A stretch of 64,000 nt of DNA from Shewanella zhangzhouensis (GTDB taxonomy: Bacteria > Pseudomonadota > Gammaproteobacteria > Enterobacterales > Shewanellaceae), in assembly GCF_019457615.1 (NCBI RefSeq), contig NZ_CP080414.1:680501-744500 (forward strand), written 5' to 3'. Within the stretch, counting starts at the first letter, position 1. Each line of letters opens with the position of its first letter. A program made the translations under genes and the position numbers. Below are positions 51,453 through 61,621 of this stretch, piece by piece. Under the pieces are notes generated by a model. That model was given only the letters and a program-made list of their open reading frames with translations. It did not search any database and was not told the origin of the DNA.

Positions 51453-51485
51453 TAAAAAGCCGCACTGGTTTTGGCAGTGCGGCTT
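51453..51485 (-). terminator. Terminator of the S8 protease gene
   Basis: A nearly perfect stem (AGCCGCACTG with CAGTGCGGCT, about eight-base loop) followed on the minus strand by TTTTTATT. It is 27 bases after the protease stop. Confidence 0.85.
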
Positions 51486-51511
51486 GGAAAGTTATGAATC
51501 ACGAGCAGAGA

Positions 51512-54500
51512 TTACTTCAACTGATAGGCGCGCATCATCAGCTGTTCGGCACGGCTATTGCCTTCGTCTGACATGGTCAGCTTCAGGTGCACGTAGTTAC
51601 CGGCTTCGGCCGCGTTGGGGATGATGGCAACCCACTGGCCATTTTCCTGAGTGACTTCGGCAGACTGCCAGCTGCTGTCGGCGAACTTCTGCGAAACAGG
51701 GCAGTACAGGAACACGCTTGGGCTCTCCGGTAAGCATTCCTGACCATAGCCATATTGCAGGCTGACTTCGGTCAGGTTGGCTGGGCCCTTGCCGTCGACA
51801 ATGGCGCCGAGGGTGACCTTGATAGCCTCACCGGCCGGGGCCGTGTTGTCCAGTGCAAGTGGCAAGTCCACCGCCGGCATCAAGAGTGGCTGAACGCCCT
51901 GGTTTTCCGGCATGGTAGTAAAGCTGTATACCCCCATATAGAAAGAACCCAGGTTGTCCCGCACCGGTGAATAGTTGCTCACACCACGGGGATAGGAACG
52001 TAGCTCCAGGCTCACTTCGGCTGGGTAGTCAGGCACGGTCAGGGTGCCGGCATTCAGATACACATTGCTGCCGTCCAGTTTAACACCATAGGCGCCGCTC
52101 TCGTTTCTGCCGGTCACGGCATCGTGACCATTGGCATCGCCGTAGGCCGAGAAGCCAAAACTCAGCAGGTTGGTATCGCGACGGGCGATGGCAGTGTTAC
52201 CTGAATTGAGGCTACCGGTACGGGCACCTTTGAGCCAGTTGGTATGCTCAACTGCACCTTCGGTCATGCGTCTTGGACCATCGAAGAAACCGCCGTTGGT
52301 ACTCAGCTGCTCGTGTTTCATCACTATGTTGGTCCAGGCATTTTTGCTGGTGGCCGTGTAGTACTCATCGCGTACCTGCGGGGTCATCAGCATGTGCGCA
52401 CTGCCGGTTGAGTAGAACTCACCGGTGCTGTTGGTCGCAGCCATGGTGTCCTGCCAGGCAGGGCGGCTGTCATTCTGGGAATGATAGGCAGCCGTTATCT
52501 TGTGCATTTTCTTTTCTTGCAGCGTGATAACGCCTGACTGCACATGGCCATCGGTGATGTGGTTGATGAAATAGGAATAGGGTGAGTATTCGGGTGCAGT
52601 ACCCGACCAACGCACTGTGTCTTTGCCTTCGGCAACCATGTCTGCCAGCACTTGTCCCTGCTCGCTGCTCAGGGCAACCACAGGGATTTTGGCCGTGCCG
52701 GTGATCCCGGTTTTATAGCGACCGCCAGCGCCAGGACGATAGAAGATAACCCCGGCAGCACCTTTCTGGGCCACGTTGGAGATCATGTAAGAGGTGAGAT
52801 AGTAGGGGTTGGCAATCAGCGCCACCTTGCCCTGCAGATCGAACTGGCTCCAATCGGTGCTATAACCGGCATCACCCACGTTCACGACCTGAGCCTCGCC
52901 TTCGCCGTTGAAGGCCAGCGACATGCCCTGATTGACATAGTTCAGTACTTCACCGTCTGCCGTAGTCAGCACGGTTTCCGGCGCCACGGCGCGGGTTGTC
53001 ACGAACGAGCGGAAACGATCGTCGTGGCCCTGAGACCAGGCGTAGAAGTTATCCACGTAGTCGGGTGCCAGCTCTATAGCCGCCAGTTTGGCCAGTTTGT
53101 TGTCGTCCAGCGCATAGGTAAAGCCGAAGGAGAACCCCTGAGTTGCCAGTGGTTTATCGGCCTTGAACTGCAGCTTCTTGGCGGTTCTGGAGTCGAAGCT
53201 CAGCGCCGTGTCCGTCTCAACCTTGTAGTCGAGGTAGGCCATTTGCGTGGCGGTTTCCACCAGGCCTGAGGTTTTGCTTGCGTTATCATAGGTCATGATG
53301 TTGGCGATAACGCTGTAGTTTCCTTTGGGTACCATCTTGCTGCCGGCACCATTGCTGAGGGTGATAAGGCTGCCCCAATCGTCCTCCTCGTTGATGATGT
53401 ACACCTTGGATGGGGAAGAGGCCGGCAAGCCCATATGATCTGTCAGGGAGACCGACAGCTCCACCATGGGTGGCTCAATCCAAAAGGATACTGGCACTGT
53501 GACCTGGGTGTCTTTATCGCTGCCCACCAAGCGGCCGGTGATGGTGCCGTAGGCGCCGCTTCTCAGGGCAACGTCTGAATCAATCCATACCGGCACATCG
53601 GTACTGCCACCCGCCGGGATGGTGACCGACTTGGTGCCCAGACCGGCCAGGGTAGCCGGCAGGCGGGTGCTGCCGTCTTCACCAATCAGGTCCAGGGTCA
53701 GTCTCAGGGTCACGTCAGCGTCAGAGAGGTTATTCAGGGTCACGGCGGCTTGATGCATACCGGCAGGCGCGGCCGAGTCAAAGCGTCCCAGCTCCTGATT
53801 CGCGGCAGCGATAACGACCTGACCCACGGCGCGGTTCACATCCATGGGGCCGGCACCTTGTTCAAGCACGTGGGCGTCGGTTTTTTGCACCGAAGAGGTC
53901 AGCACATCTTTTACCTGCTTGGGGCTCAGCTCGGGGCGAGCCTGCATCAGGATGGCAGCGCCACCTGACACATGGGGCGCCGACATGGAGGTGCCTGACA
54001 GGGCGCGGTAGGCTGTGCTGCCAAAGCCACCGGATGCCGCCGCCACTACATCAACACCCTGGGAGCTGATATCGGGCTTGGCCGAGTGGCCATCGGGGGA
54101 CGGGCCGCGGGAGGAGAACGACGCTGTGTTGTTGTCTCTGTCCAGGGCACCAACGGTAAGGGCGCTTGGGGCACAGCCGGGTAAACCAACGGTTTCGCGG
54201 GTAAAGCTGTTACCGGCCGAAACCACAAACAGTGCCTGATTGCTCAGGGCTTCAACCATATCCACCAAAGGGCCGCTACAGCTGGAGCCACTGCCACCCA
54301 GAGACATGCTGACAATGTCGGCGCCCTGGGCCACGGCCCACTGCATGCCGTTCAAAATCCCGGAGGTGGTACCGCCGCCGTTATTACCCAGCACCTTACC
54401 GATGATGAGCTCGGCACCGGGGGCTACACCCACCCAAAGACCATTGGACTCGGCACCTGTGCCTGCGATGGTAGAGGCTGTGTGAGTACCGTGGCCATTC

Positions 54501-55279
54501 AAATCGTCCACGCCATTGCTGGAATAGGTGAAGTCTTTCGATGCAATTACGCGGCCGTGCAGGTCATGGTGCTCGGTGTCGTAACCCGTATCGAGCACGG
54601 CAACTTTTACTCCATGGCCCTGGTATGGCATTGCCAGTGGGCCATAGGCGCCGGTCAATGGTACCGTGGGAGTGAGAGCGGCTGTCGACGGGATAGACTT
54701 ATCGGCGTGGATAACGGCATCCAGCCACAGGGCTTCGATGCTGGTGTCGGCAGTCAGAGATTGCCACACTTCGGCGGCGTCTTTTTTGTTAATGCCGATA
54801 ACGGCGCTGTCAATGAGTTCAATCTCGCTGACCAGCTCACTGCCAAGCGGGGCTACAGGTACGGCGCTGCCGGCGAGGGCTCCATCGCGATACTGAATGA
54901 TCACCGGCAAGGTTGCGCTTGAGGCGTCGTCATAGCCACCCGCATGGAGTTTGGAGATATTAAACAGCTCCATATCCACCAGTCGGGATTCCACCAGTGC
55001 CTGAGATTTTGGCGTCACAATGTACTGGTCATTGCCCACCTGATACAGGCTGGTCACCTGCTCTGTACCGTCTTCGCTGTGTAAACGGATACCCGCGAGT
55101 TGGCCATCGGGTTTGACCACGGCAGAGACTTTTTCGCCGGTGATAAGGGTAAATTGCAGGCTGGCCGAGGCCTGATCCTGGATGTCGTCATCGGCATGGG
55201 CCGGAATGGCGACTACGCCTGCTCCTGTGAGGGTTAAGCACAGGGCGGCAATTTTTGAAATCCTGAACAATGGTTTCAT
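51512..55279 (-). CDS. Exported S8 subtilisin-like protease with PA domain
   Basis: A 1255-residue secreted serine protease. ATG 55279 is chosen over 55363 because it begins a clear signal peptide (KPLFRISKIAALCLTLTGAG, cleavage near AHA-D). The catalytic triad is present: Asp in VKVAVLDTGYDTEHHDLHG, His in NGHGTHTASTIAG, Ser in GTSMSAPHVSGG. The oxyanion Asn is in VVSAGNS. A protease-associated (PA) domain occurs after about 800 (QGKVALIANPYYLTSYM...GAAGVIFYRPGAG). Beta-rich domains form the N-terminal and C-terminal thirds. It is transcribed separately from the mannose operon, with its own terminator. It is probably an extracellular or outer-membrane protease providing amino acids. Confidence 0.92.
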   Translation of the reverse strand: MKPLFRISKIAALCLTLTGAGVVAIPAHADDDIQDQASASLQFTLITGEKVSAVVKPDGQLAGIRLHSEDGTEQVTSLYQVGNDQYIVTPKSQALVESRLVDMELFNISKLHAGGYDDASSATLPVIIQYRDGALAGSAVPVAPLGSELVSEIELIDSAVIGINKKDAAEVWQSLTADTSIEALWLDAVIHADKSIPSTAALTPTVPLTGAYGPLAMPYQGHGVKVAVLDTGYDTEHHDLHGRVIASKDFTYSSNGVDDLNGHGTHTASTIAGTGAESNGLWVGVAPGAELIIGKVLGNNGGGTTSGILNGMQWAVAQGADIVSMSLGGSGSSCSGPLVDMVEALSNQALFVVSAGNSFTRETVGLPGCAPSALTVGALDRDNNTASFSSRGPSPDGHSAKPDISSQGVDVVAAASGGFGSTAYRALSGTSMSAPHVSGGAAILMQARPELSPKQVKDVLTSSVQKTDAHVLEQGAGPMDVNRAVGQVVIAAANQELGRFDSAAPAGMHQAAVTLNNLSDADVTLRLTLDLIGEDGSTRLPATLAGLGTKSVTIPAGGSTDVPVWIDSDVALRSGAYGTITGRLVGSDKDTQVTVPVSFWIEPPMVELSVSLTDHMGLPASSPSKVYIINEEDDWGSLITLSNGAGSKMVPKGNYSVIANIMTYDNASKTSGLVETATQMAYLDYKVETDTALSFDSRTAKKLQFKADKPLATQGFSFGFTYALDDNKLAKLAAIELAPDYVDNFYAWSQGHDDRFRSFVTTRAVAPETVLTTADGEVLNYVNQGMSLAFNGEGEAQVVNVGDAGYSTDWSQFDLQGKVALIANPYYLTSYMISNVAQKGAAGVIFYRPGAGGRYKTGITGTAKIPVVALSSEQGQVLADMVAEGKDTVRWSGTAPEYSPYSYFINHITDGHVQSGVITLQEKKMHKITAAYHSQNDSRPAWQDTMAATNSTGEFYSTGSAHMLMTPQVRDEYYTATSKNAWTNIVMKHEQLSTNGGFFDGPRRMTEGAVEHTNWLKGARTGSLNSGNTAIARRDTNLLSFGFSAYGDANGHDAVTGRNESGAYGVKLDGSNVYLNAGTLTVPDYPAEVSLELRSYPRGVSNYSPVRDNLGSFYMGVYSFTTMPENQGVQPLLMPAVDLPLALDNTAPAGEAIKVTLGAIVDGKGPANLTEVSLQYGYGQECLPESPSVFLYCPVSQKFADSSWQSAEVTQENGQWVAIIPNAAEAGNYVHLKLTMSDEGNSRAEQLMMRAYQLK

Positions 55280-55505
55280 ATGGGTGAGCTGCCTTAGAAT
55301 TAGCTTTTTATTAATTGATTGCGTGTTTTCTCCCGTTTGAATTCTGGCGGGGTGTTCGGCCATTTTGACCTGAATTTATTTCCCGCTGTATTCAAATGGG
55401 GACAATGAGCAACTTTGCAACATAGGATGCTTGTTGGTGGTGCCTCAACCTGATTCGGGTAGCATTTTGTACCTGAGGCACCGGCCAAGGGGGTTAGCCT
55501 GAGCC

Positions 55506-55531
55506 CAAAAAAAAGCCGCCCAGAGGGCGGC
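55506..55531 (-). terminator. Terminator of the mannose operon
   Basis: GCCGCC and GGCGGC with a CTCTG-type loop, followed by TTTTTTTT on the minus strand. It lies 56 bases after the isomerase stop codon. Confidence 0.9.
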
Positions 55532-55587
55532 AAAATGGAAGGAACCTTTGATTCTGTGATGTTGGAACAGACCTTGGAGACACCGGG

Positions 55588-56757
55588 TTACGTTAAATCC
55601 CGCTGGCTATCGAAGCAGGCACCGAGGGTGTGGTAGTCACATTTGGCACCGGCAGCACTTTTCTCGTTGGAATACTTGCGGTTATTTCGATACAGCACCC
55701 GAAACCAGGCGCCGTGCTCATGGTCGACGAAATGTTGCCAAACGTAGTTCCAGAGGGCGTTGTAGGCATCGAGGTACTTTTGCTCGCCGGTCTGTTGATA
55801 CAGCATGGCGGCTGCGGCAAAGCTTTCTGCCTGCACCCAGAAGTACTTGTCGTCGTCACACCAGTCGCCATCCGGGCCGAAGCCATACACCATACCGCCG
55901 TGCTCCTCGTCCCAGCTCTTGTCAAAAGCGGTGTCGAACAGGGTTTTGGCTCGGCTTATCAGCCAGGACTGATGGCTGTGGCGGGCGAGTGACAGCAGCA
56001 ATTTAGCCCATTCGGTCTGGTGCCCGCCCTGAAAACCCCAGGGGCGATAGAGGTTCTTGGGGTCGTCCTTGTTGTAGTCCCAATCGATGGCGAATTCGGG
56101 GGTAAAGTGTTCCCAGATGATGCCGCCGGTGAGCGCCGCCTGACGGTTGGCAATCCTGTCGGCAATCTCCATGGCACGGTCGAGGAAGCGGCCTTCGCCG
56201 CTGGCTTCAAAGGCGGAAATCATGGCTTCACACAGGTGCATGTTGGCGTTCTGGCCGCGATAGTCAGACAGCACGCCATCGGCACTGATTTCATCGGCAT
56301 AGAGGCCATACTCAGGCTGCCAGAAGCGCTGCTCGAGCAACTTGAAGATCCACAGCAGCTTGTCGTTGTCCGGTAAAATCCCGGCCTTGCGGCAGGCAGC
56401 GAAGGCGAGCAGCACGAAGGCATAGCCATAGGCCTGCTGGGTCATGTCCTCGGGCTGATGGTTGCGCAGTGTCCAGGCGAAGCGCTCATCCGCTTGCAGA
56501 TGCACCTCCAGCAGATATTGCAGACCATGGCGTGCGTGGGCCAGATACTCAGGTTTATCCAGCACCTCGGCGGCGCGGGCATAGTTCACCGTGATGCGGC
56601 AGCTGCTCACGAGCTGGCGAAACCCCGGGTCAAACAGGCTGCCGTCATCATAGTAGTTGTGAAAGTAACCGCCGCTGGCATCCAGTACCCGTGGGTCGTA
56701 AAAATCCAGAATGCTTTGGGAGTGAGCCATCAAAAAGTCACGACTGTAGAAGTTCAT
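55588..56757 (-). CDS. manI: AGE-family sugar isomerase, probable mannose isomerase
   Basis: A 389-residue (alpha/alpha)6-barrel enzyme of the N-acyl-glucosamine 2-epimerase/YihS family. Active-site segments are visible: SSCRITVNYARAAEV, an arginine/aspartate-rich centre (LRNHQPEDMTQQAYGYAF), WGFQGGHQTEWAKLLL and the C-terminal catalytic His in KCDYHTLGACFD. In operons with a PfkB kinase and GH92 mannosidases, such enzymes convert mannose to fructose. The gene lies 14 bases after the kinase stop on the same transcript and is the last gene, followed by a strong terminator. Substrate assignment is from context and family knowledge (Shewanella ManI). Confidence 0.82.
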   Translation of the reverse strand: MNFYSRDFLMAHSQSILDFYDPRVLDASGGYFHNYYDDGSLFDPGFRQLVSSCRITVNYARAAEVLDKPEYLAHARHGLQYLLEVHLQADERFAWTLRNHQPEDMTQQAYGYAFVLLAFAACRKAGILPDNDKLLWIFKLLEQRFWQPEYGLYADEISADGVLSDYRGQNANMHLCEAMISAFEASGEGRFLDRAMEIADRIANRQAALTGGIIWEHFTPEFAIDWDYNKDDPKNLYRPWGFQGGHQTEWAKLLLSLARHSHQSWLISRAKTLFDTAFDKSWDEEHGGMVYGFGPDGDWCDDDKYFWVQAESFAAAAMLYQQTGEQKYLDAYNALWNYVWQHFVDHEHGAWFRVLYRNNRKYSNEKSAAGAKCDYHTLGACFDSQRDLT

Positions 56758-56771
56758 AGGTGTCTCTGCCT

Positions 56772-57785
56772 TCAGGTCTGGTTTTCTGTGTGCTCAAAGG
56801 ACATCGGCTGGAAGGTGTCGCCCATCGAGGCCTGAAACGCCTCGGCCTCGGCGAGTCCCGGCAGTGCCGGGAAGGCGCCGGGCCGGCTCACGGCCAGTGC
56901 GCCGCAGCCAATGGCAAAGCCAAGAGTATCTTTGAGGGTGGTTTCAGTTTCGAGCAGGCTATCCAGTCCATCGCGGGCGATGCAAAACAAGAGGCCACCG
57001 ATAAAACCATCACCGCCTGCTGTTGTATCCACCACATCCACCTTGGGCGCTGCCAAGGTGAAGCTTTGCTTGCCGAAAAAGGCGCGTACCGGATTGCCGC
57101 CATCAGTGACCAGCAGCAACTTGCAGCCGGAATCGAGCAGGTTTTGGATAAAGTCGAGCTGATTGCTATCTGCCAAATACTCTAGTTCCTCCCTGGCAAA
57201 CTTGAGCACATGGGCCTTGTGCACCAGGCGCATCACTGTCTCTTTGCAGGCGCGGTTGCCTTGCCATAAGTTGTGGCGAAGGTTCACATCCACGCTCACG
57301 TAAAGCCCGGCGGCAATGGCTTTGTCGGCCATCGACAGGGTGGCTTCTGCGCTTTGGGGCGTGGTCAGGGTGTTGCTGCACAGGTGTAAGATGGCGGTGT
57401 TTTCAAACCAGCCGGCGTCCACGATGCTGGCTTCAAACAGGGTGTCGGCACCGCCATCACGGTAAAAACTGAAGCTGCGGTCGCCCTCATCGTTCAAATG
57501 CACAAAGGCCAGTGAGGTGGGCGCAGAAACATGGCGCCCAAGCAGGCTGATATCCACGCCGTAACGGGCGAGCGAATGGGCCAGAAAGTCACCGAACTTG
57601 TCTTTGCCCACCAAGCCGGCAAAGCGGGCATGGCCACCGAGCTTGGCCACCGCCACCGCCGCGTTGGCCGGGGCGCCGCCCGGATATTGACGAAAGCCGG
57701 GCAGCATCAGGCCATCGTCTTCATCGTTCCCGGTACACAGAAAATCAATCAGGGCTTCACCGAAGCACAGCACCCTTTTACTCAT
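56772..57785 (-). CDS. PfkB-family sugar kinase, probable fructokinase/mannokinase
   Basis: A 337-residue ribokinase-fold kinase. N-terminal substrate motif FGEALIDF and the YPGGAPANAAVAVAKLGG signature are typical of fructokinases. The C-terminal ATP/anion-hole motif reads DTTAGGDGFIGG where DTTGAGDAF is usual: the catalytic Asp is kept, but the Gly-Ala-Gly order is altered. It would phosphorylate fructose formed by the adjacent isomerase, leading to fructose 6-phosphate. Its ATG overlaps the permease stop (ATGA), so the two are translationally coupled. The length is normal for the family. Confidence 0.87.
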   Translation of the reverse strand: MSKRVLCFGEALIDFLCTGNDEDDGLMLPGFRQYPGGAPANAAVAVAKLGGHARFAGLVGKDKFGDFLAHSLARYGVDISLLGRHVSAPTSLAFVHLNDEGDRSFSFYRDGGADTLFEASIVDAGWFENTAILHLCSNTLTTPQSAEATLSMADKAIAAGLYVSVDVNLRHNLWQGNRACKETVMRLVHKAHVLKFAREELEYLADSNQLDFIQNLLDSGCKLLLVTDGGNPVRAFFGKQSFTLAAPKVDVVDTTAGGDGFIGGLLFCIARDGLDSLLETETTLKDTLGFAIGCGALAVSRPGAFPALPGLAEAEAFQASMGDTFQPMSFEHTENQT

Positions 57786-59023
57786 GATGCAGTTTCTCCA
57801 TGTGCCCGGTTACGGGCAAAGAAGGCATACCAACAAATGTAAAAATAACAAACGGTTGGCACGATAAAGCTCAGCTGGACACCCACATTGTCGGCAACAA
57901 GGCCTTGTATTACCGGCAGTATGGCGCCGCCTACAATCGCCTGACACAGGAGGCCCGAACCTCGGCTGGTGAGTTCCCCAAGGCCTTCAATGGCGAGAGT
58001 GAAGATGGTGGGGAACATGATGGAGTTGAAAAAGCCCACCGCCAGCACTGCAATCATGGCCAGCTCTCCGCTGGAAATGATGGTGACCATCAGCAGCAGG
58101 TTGGCAAACACGGCATTGGCTGCCAGCACCATGGCCGGGTTAAAGCGGCGGGTGAGAGCTGCACCGGCAAAACGGCCTATCATGGCGCCGCCCCAATACC
58201 AGGACACCAGCTCTGCGGCGCTCTTCTCATTCAGACCACCGATGCTGGGCTCGGCAAAGTAGTTCACCAAAAAGCTGCCAATCGACACCTCCGCGCCCAC
58301 ATAGAGGAATATCGCCAGCGCGCCCAGCAGCAGGCGTTTATGGGTCAGCAGCGATCCCGAGTGGCGATGATCTACCCCCATATCGGTTTGTTTGACCTTG
58401 CCGCCAAGGAAGATAAAGCCCACCGCAATAATGCCAATCACGGCGGCCAGCAGCAGATAGGGCAACTGCACAGCTTCGTGGGTGCCAGCGGCAGCGCCGA
58501 AAATCAGCAGGCTGCCAAACAGGGGGCCCAGCGTATGACCCAGCGAGTTCAGCGCCTGGGCCAGATTCAGGCGGCTGGCGGCAGTGCGCTCGGGGCCGAG
58601 GCGAGCCACAAACGGATTGGCGGAAACCTGCAAGATGGTGATGCCCGAGGCCAGCACAAACAGCGCCAGCAGGAACAGTTCATATTCTTCCAGGCTGGAG
58701 GCGGGGTAAAACAGCAGGCAACCTGTGGCCATGGTGCACAGGCCAAAGATGATGCCCCGCAGGTAGCCGATGCGGGCAATGATAAGCCCCGCCAGTGGTG
58801 ATACCAGAAAGTAGGCGCCAAAGAAGCAGAACTGCACCAGCATCGCCTGGGTGTAGCTGAGCTCGAATATCCCTTTCAAATGCGGGATAAGAATATCGTT
58901 CAGCGCCGTGATAAAGCCCCAGATGAAAAACAAACTGGTCATGGCGCCAAACAGCAGTTGCTGATGGCTCTGGGTTGGCAGGGCGCTTTCGCTGTGGGAT
59001 GAGGTGGATGAAACGAAGGCCAT
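57782..59023 (-). CDS. FucP/GluP-type MFS sugar permease, probable mannose transporter
   Basis: A 413-residue transporter with twelve predicted helices of the FHS (fucose:H+ symporter) family. It has the typical N-terminal SLFFIWGFITALNDILIPHLK motif, the central cytoplasmic loop after helix 6 and the NSIMFPTIFTLAI motif in helix 10. It would bring monosaccharide released by the GH92 enzymes across the inner membrane with protons. Start and stop are three bases from the upstream GH92 gene and overlap the kinase gene, so all belong to one operon. Mannose specificity is inferred from its partners. Confidence 0.88.
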   Translation of the reverse strand: MAFVSSTSSHSESALPTQSHQQLLFGAMTSLFFIWGFITALNDILIPHLKGIFELSYTQAMLVQFCFFGAYFLVSPLAGLIIARIGYLRGIIFGLCTMATGCLLFYPASSLEEYELFLLALFVLASGITILQVSANPFVARLGPERTAASRLNLAQALNSLGHTLGPLFGSLLIFGAAAGTHEAVQLPYLLLAAVIGIIAVGFIFLGGKVKQTDMGVDHRHSGSLLTHKRLLLGALAIFLYVGAEVSIGSFLVNYFAEPSIGGLNEKSAAELVSWYWGGAMIGRFAGAALTRRFNPAMVLAANAVFANLLLMVTIISSGELAMIAVLAVGFFNSIMFPTIFTLAIEGLGELTSRGSGLLCQAIVGGAILPVIQGLVADNVGVQLSFIVPTVCYFYICWYAFFARNRAHGETAS

Positions 59024-59026
59024 GGC

Positions 59027-61576
59027 TTAGTTTCCTGTCAGTGAAAATGAAGGCGGACGGTCGGTCTTGGCCTGACCAAAGGCCGGATTCGGCTCGTCTG
59101 ATAGCTTGAATTCCAGGCTGGTTTTTCGCTCTACGTAATCGGCCGGAATATAGCTTTTCAGGCTGGGTTTGCCATCAAGCACTATTTCATCAACGTAGAG
59201 TCTGTCGTTGCTGGCGCCGGGTGCGCGGATGCTGAGCTTGCCTATCTCGGCGGCTTCAAACACAGGGGCGGCCAGTACCAGCTCGGCGCGGCCCGGCAGC
59301 ATGGGGTAAAGCCCCAGCGCCGAGAACACATACCAGGATGACATCTGCCCCAAATCATCCTGCCCCGGAATACCCTTGGGCGTTGGCAGCCACAGGGTGT
59401 TCAGGGTCTCGCGCACCACCTTTTGGGTTTTATAGGCGGCACCTGTGTGCAGGTACATCCAGGGGCTGTTGATGGAGGGCTGGTTACTCACATCGGCAAA
59501 AAAGGCATCATCGCGGAACAGCACATAGCTGCCGTCTGGCTTGATAAAGTGGCTATCAAGCCTAGCTTCCATGGCGGCGTCGCCGCCAAGCTGCGCCGAC
59601 ATGCCCGCGCCATCAAAGGGCAGCATCCACAGGTACTGGGCCGGGCTGCCCTCAACAAACAGATGCGGACTCGCCGGGTCGAAATCGGCCTTCCAGCTGC
59701 CGTCTTTGTTGCGGCCCTGAATGTAGCCAAGCTCGGCGGTGGCCTTGGGGTTGTAGAGGTTTTTCCAGTAACCGGCGCGCTTAAGCAGCTGCTTGCTCTG
59801 GCTCTCATGACCAAGGCTTGCGGCAAGCTGCGACAGGGCGAAGTCGGCGCTCACCTGCTCCAGGGTTTCGCTGGCGCCTTCCCAACTGTTGGATTGGTCG
59901 GAAATGTAGTTGAGCGACAGCCACTGATCCAGCGAGGGCCGCTGACCACGGCAGAATACAGGGCAGCCGGTGTCGCTAAGGTCAAACTGAGTCGGCTCGG
60001 TGGCGGCCTTGTACAGCGACTTATAGGCGGCTTCCACCGCAAAATCATCGGCGCCGAAGGCGACAAAGTTGGCGATGGCGATGGTGGAGGGGTCGCCTGA
60101 CATCACCGAGGTCGCGCCCGAGTTGTGGGTCCATCTGTCCCACACGCCGCCATATTGATTGGCTTGATTGAGCATCGATTGGGCCATGTCGGAGGCGATT
60201 TTGGGCTCCATCAGGCTTATCAGCTGCAACTGCGAGCGGTACACATCCCAGAGGGAATAGTTGGCGTACTGGGCCTGCTGGCCAGCACTCAGCTTATGCA
60301 CCTTGCCATCGAAGCCGGTGTACTCGCCGTTAACGTCGCTGAAAAGGTTGGGGTGGTGCAGCGCATGGTAAAGCGCGGTGTAAAAGGTGGTGAGCCGGTC
60401 TTTGTCGGCCTCAGGGTTGGCGGCAACCCTGACCTTGGCGAGGGTCTCGTTCCAGCGTGTATTGGCCGCAGTTTCCACGGCACCAAAGTCTTTATGGGCC
60501 TGCTCGGCGGCCAGGTTGTGGCGGGCGTTGGCCTCGCTCACGTAAGAGATCCCCACCCGCATGGTGACTTTTTGCTGCGCGGCGGTATCCAGTTCAAGCC
60601 ACAGGCCTGAGCCCTTGCCAAGCTCGGGCACGCCCTTGGGGCCGTAGCCGGTGCCGCCTTCGCTATAGCTGGCGCCCGGCAGCATCTTGTCATCCTGCCA
60701 GCCGCCGCTGGCGGTTACGGGCACGTCCAGTTTGGCCACAAAGTGCAGGGTGTAATAGCTGTAGCGGTTGGCTTCGCCCAGATAGCCGCAGAAGTTGCCG
60801 CTGGTGACTGAGCCTGTGATTTCGCCGGTTTCGGGATTAAAGCGGGTGCTGGATTTTTCGCTGCCAAGCTGGTTGTAGGCGGTACGGAACAGCAGCTTGG
60901 CGTCGGCATCTTTGGGGAAATCAAACTCGGCGATGCCGCTGCGCTCAGTGGCGCTTAAGTTCACACCAACGCCGTTATCCAAGGTAAGACGGTAACTGCC
61001 GGGGCGCACACTTTCGTTGGCGTGGCTGTATCCCACGCTGTAGTAAGCGTCCATCAAATCTGTATCGGGTGAGTGCTTGATGGGCTCCAGGAATGGCAGC
61101 ACCGGTACTTCGCCTGAGGCGCCGAGGCAGCCGGTGCCGGACAGGCGGGTGAAGCTGAATCCCTTAACCCGGGTGGCGTCGTAGTTGTAACCGCCGGGGG
61201 AGACGGGAATACGCACCTTCTCTTCCAGTACGCGCTTTTTCAAGCCTTCGCTTTCATCAAGCAGCGCCTGTGTGTAGGCGTGCTCGGGGCCAAAATTGAA
61301 CATACCAAAGGGCAGTGAGGCGCCCACGGCCACGTTGGCCGCCTGGCGATGGTTGAATACGCCCTGGCTGCCAATCAGCGGATTAACAAAGTTCACCGGC
61401 TGGCTAATCCAGTTCGGTTTTTTTGCCGCTTTGTTGGCGACGCTGCTGTCAGCCTGGCTGCGATTTGTGTCAGCCTGGCCGCGATTGTCTGAGTCGTTGC
61501 TGCCGCAGCCACTAAGTGCGATGGCGCCCAGTGCGGCTGTGACGGCCAGGCCGATTAGGGTAGGGTAAGTGTGCAT
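59027..61576 (-). CDS. GH92 alpha-mannosidase, lipoprotein type
   Basis: An 849-residue glycoside hydrolase family 92 enzyme (exo-acting, calcium-dependent, inverting alpha-mannosidase). The N-terminus is a lipoprotein signal ending ALSGC, with the lipid cysteine at about residue 24, followed by a Ser/Asn/Asp-rich linker. The N-terminal beta-sandwich domain contains VNPLIGSQGVFN and ASLPFGMFNFGPEH. The catalytic barrel ends with GQDDLGQMSSWYVFSALGLYP, the family's most conserved segment. It resembles the neighbouring GH92 but is more divergent at the entry loop (VFNHRQ instead of GDGHTF), suggesting different linkage preference. It is probably surface- or periplasm-anchored and releases mannose from glycans. 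Confidence 0.9.
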   Translation of the reverse strand: MHTYPTLIGLAVTAALGAIALSGCGSNDSDNRGQADTNRSQADSSVANKAAKKPNWISQPVNFVNPLIGSQGVFNHRQAANVAVGASLPFGMFNFGPEHAYTQALLDESEGLKKRVLEEKVRIPVSPGGYNYDATRVKGFSFTRLSGTGCLGASGEVPVLPFLEPIKHSPDTDLMDAYYSVGYSHANESVRPGSYRLTLDNGVGVNLSATERSGIAEFDFPKDADAKLLFRTAYNQLGSEKSSTRFNPETGEITGSVTSGNFCGYLGEANRYSYYTLHFVAKLDVPVTASGGWQDDKMLPGASYSEGGTGYGPKGVPELGKGSGLWLELDTAAQQKVTMRVGISYVSEANARHNLAAEQAHKDFGAVETAANTRWNETLAKVRVAANPEADKDRLTTFYTALYHALHHPNLFSDVNGEYTGFDGKVHKLSAGQQAQYANYSLWDVYRSQLQLISLMEPKIASDMAQSMLNQANQYGGVWDRWTHNSGATSVMSGDPSTIAIANFVAFGADDFAVEAAYKSLYKAATEPTQFDLSDTGCPVFCRGQRPSLDQWLSLNYISDQSNSWEGASETLEQVSADFALSQLAASLGHESQSKQLLKRAGYWKNLYNPKATAELGYIQGRNKDGSWKADFDPASPHLFVEGSPAQYLWMLPFDGAGMSAQLGGDAAMEARLDSHFIKPDGSYVLFRDDAFFADVSNQPSINSPWMYLHTGAAYKTQKVVRETLNTLWLPTPKGIPGQDDLGQMSSWYVFSALGLYPMLPGRAELVLAAPVFEAAEIGKLSIRAPGASNDRLYVDEIVLDGKPSLKSYIPADYVERKTSLEFKLSDEPNPAFGQAKTDRPPSFSLTGN

Positions 61577-61621
61577 TGTCAGTCCTTGTGTGTCCTTTCC
61601 CGTTTTTGACGGTGGACGCTT

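Noticed and set aside
52652..53269. A long plus-strand open frame within the S8 protease region
   Set aside because: It is a shadow in GC-rich coding DNA. There is no ribosome-binding site and the protease frame is intact.
57800..58801. A 333-codon plus-strand open frame opposite the MFS permease
   Set aside because: It is the antisense shadow of a well-supported transporter gene. The translation is rich in Gln, Gly and His without family features.
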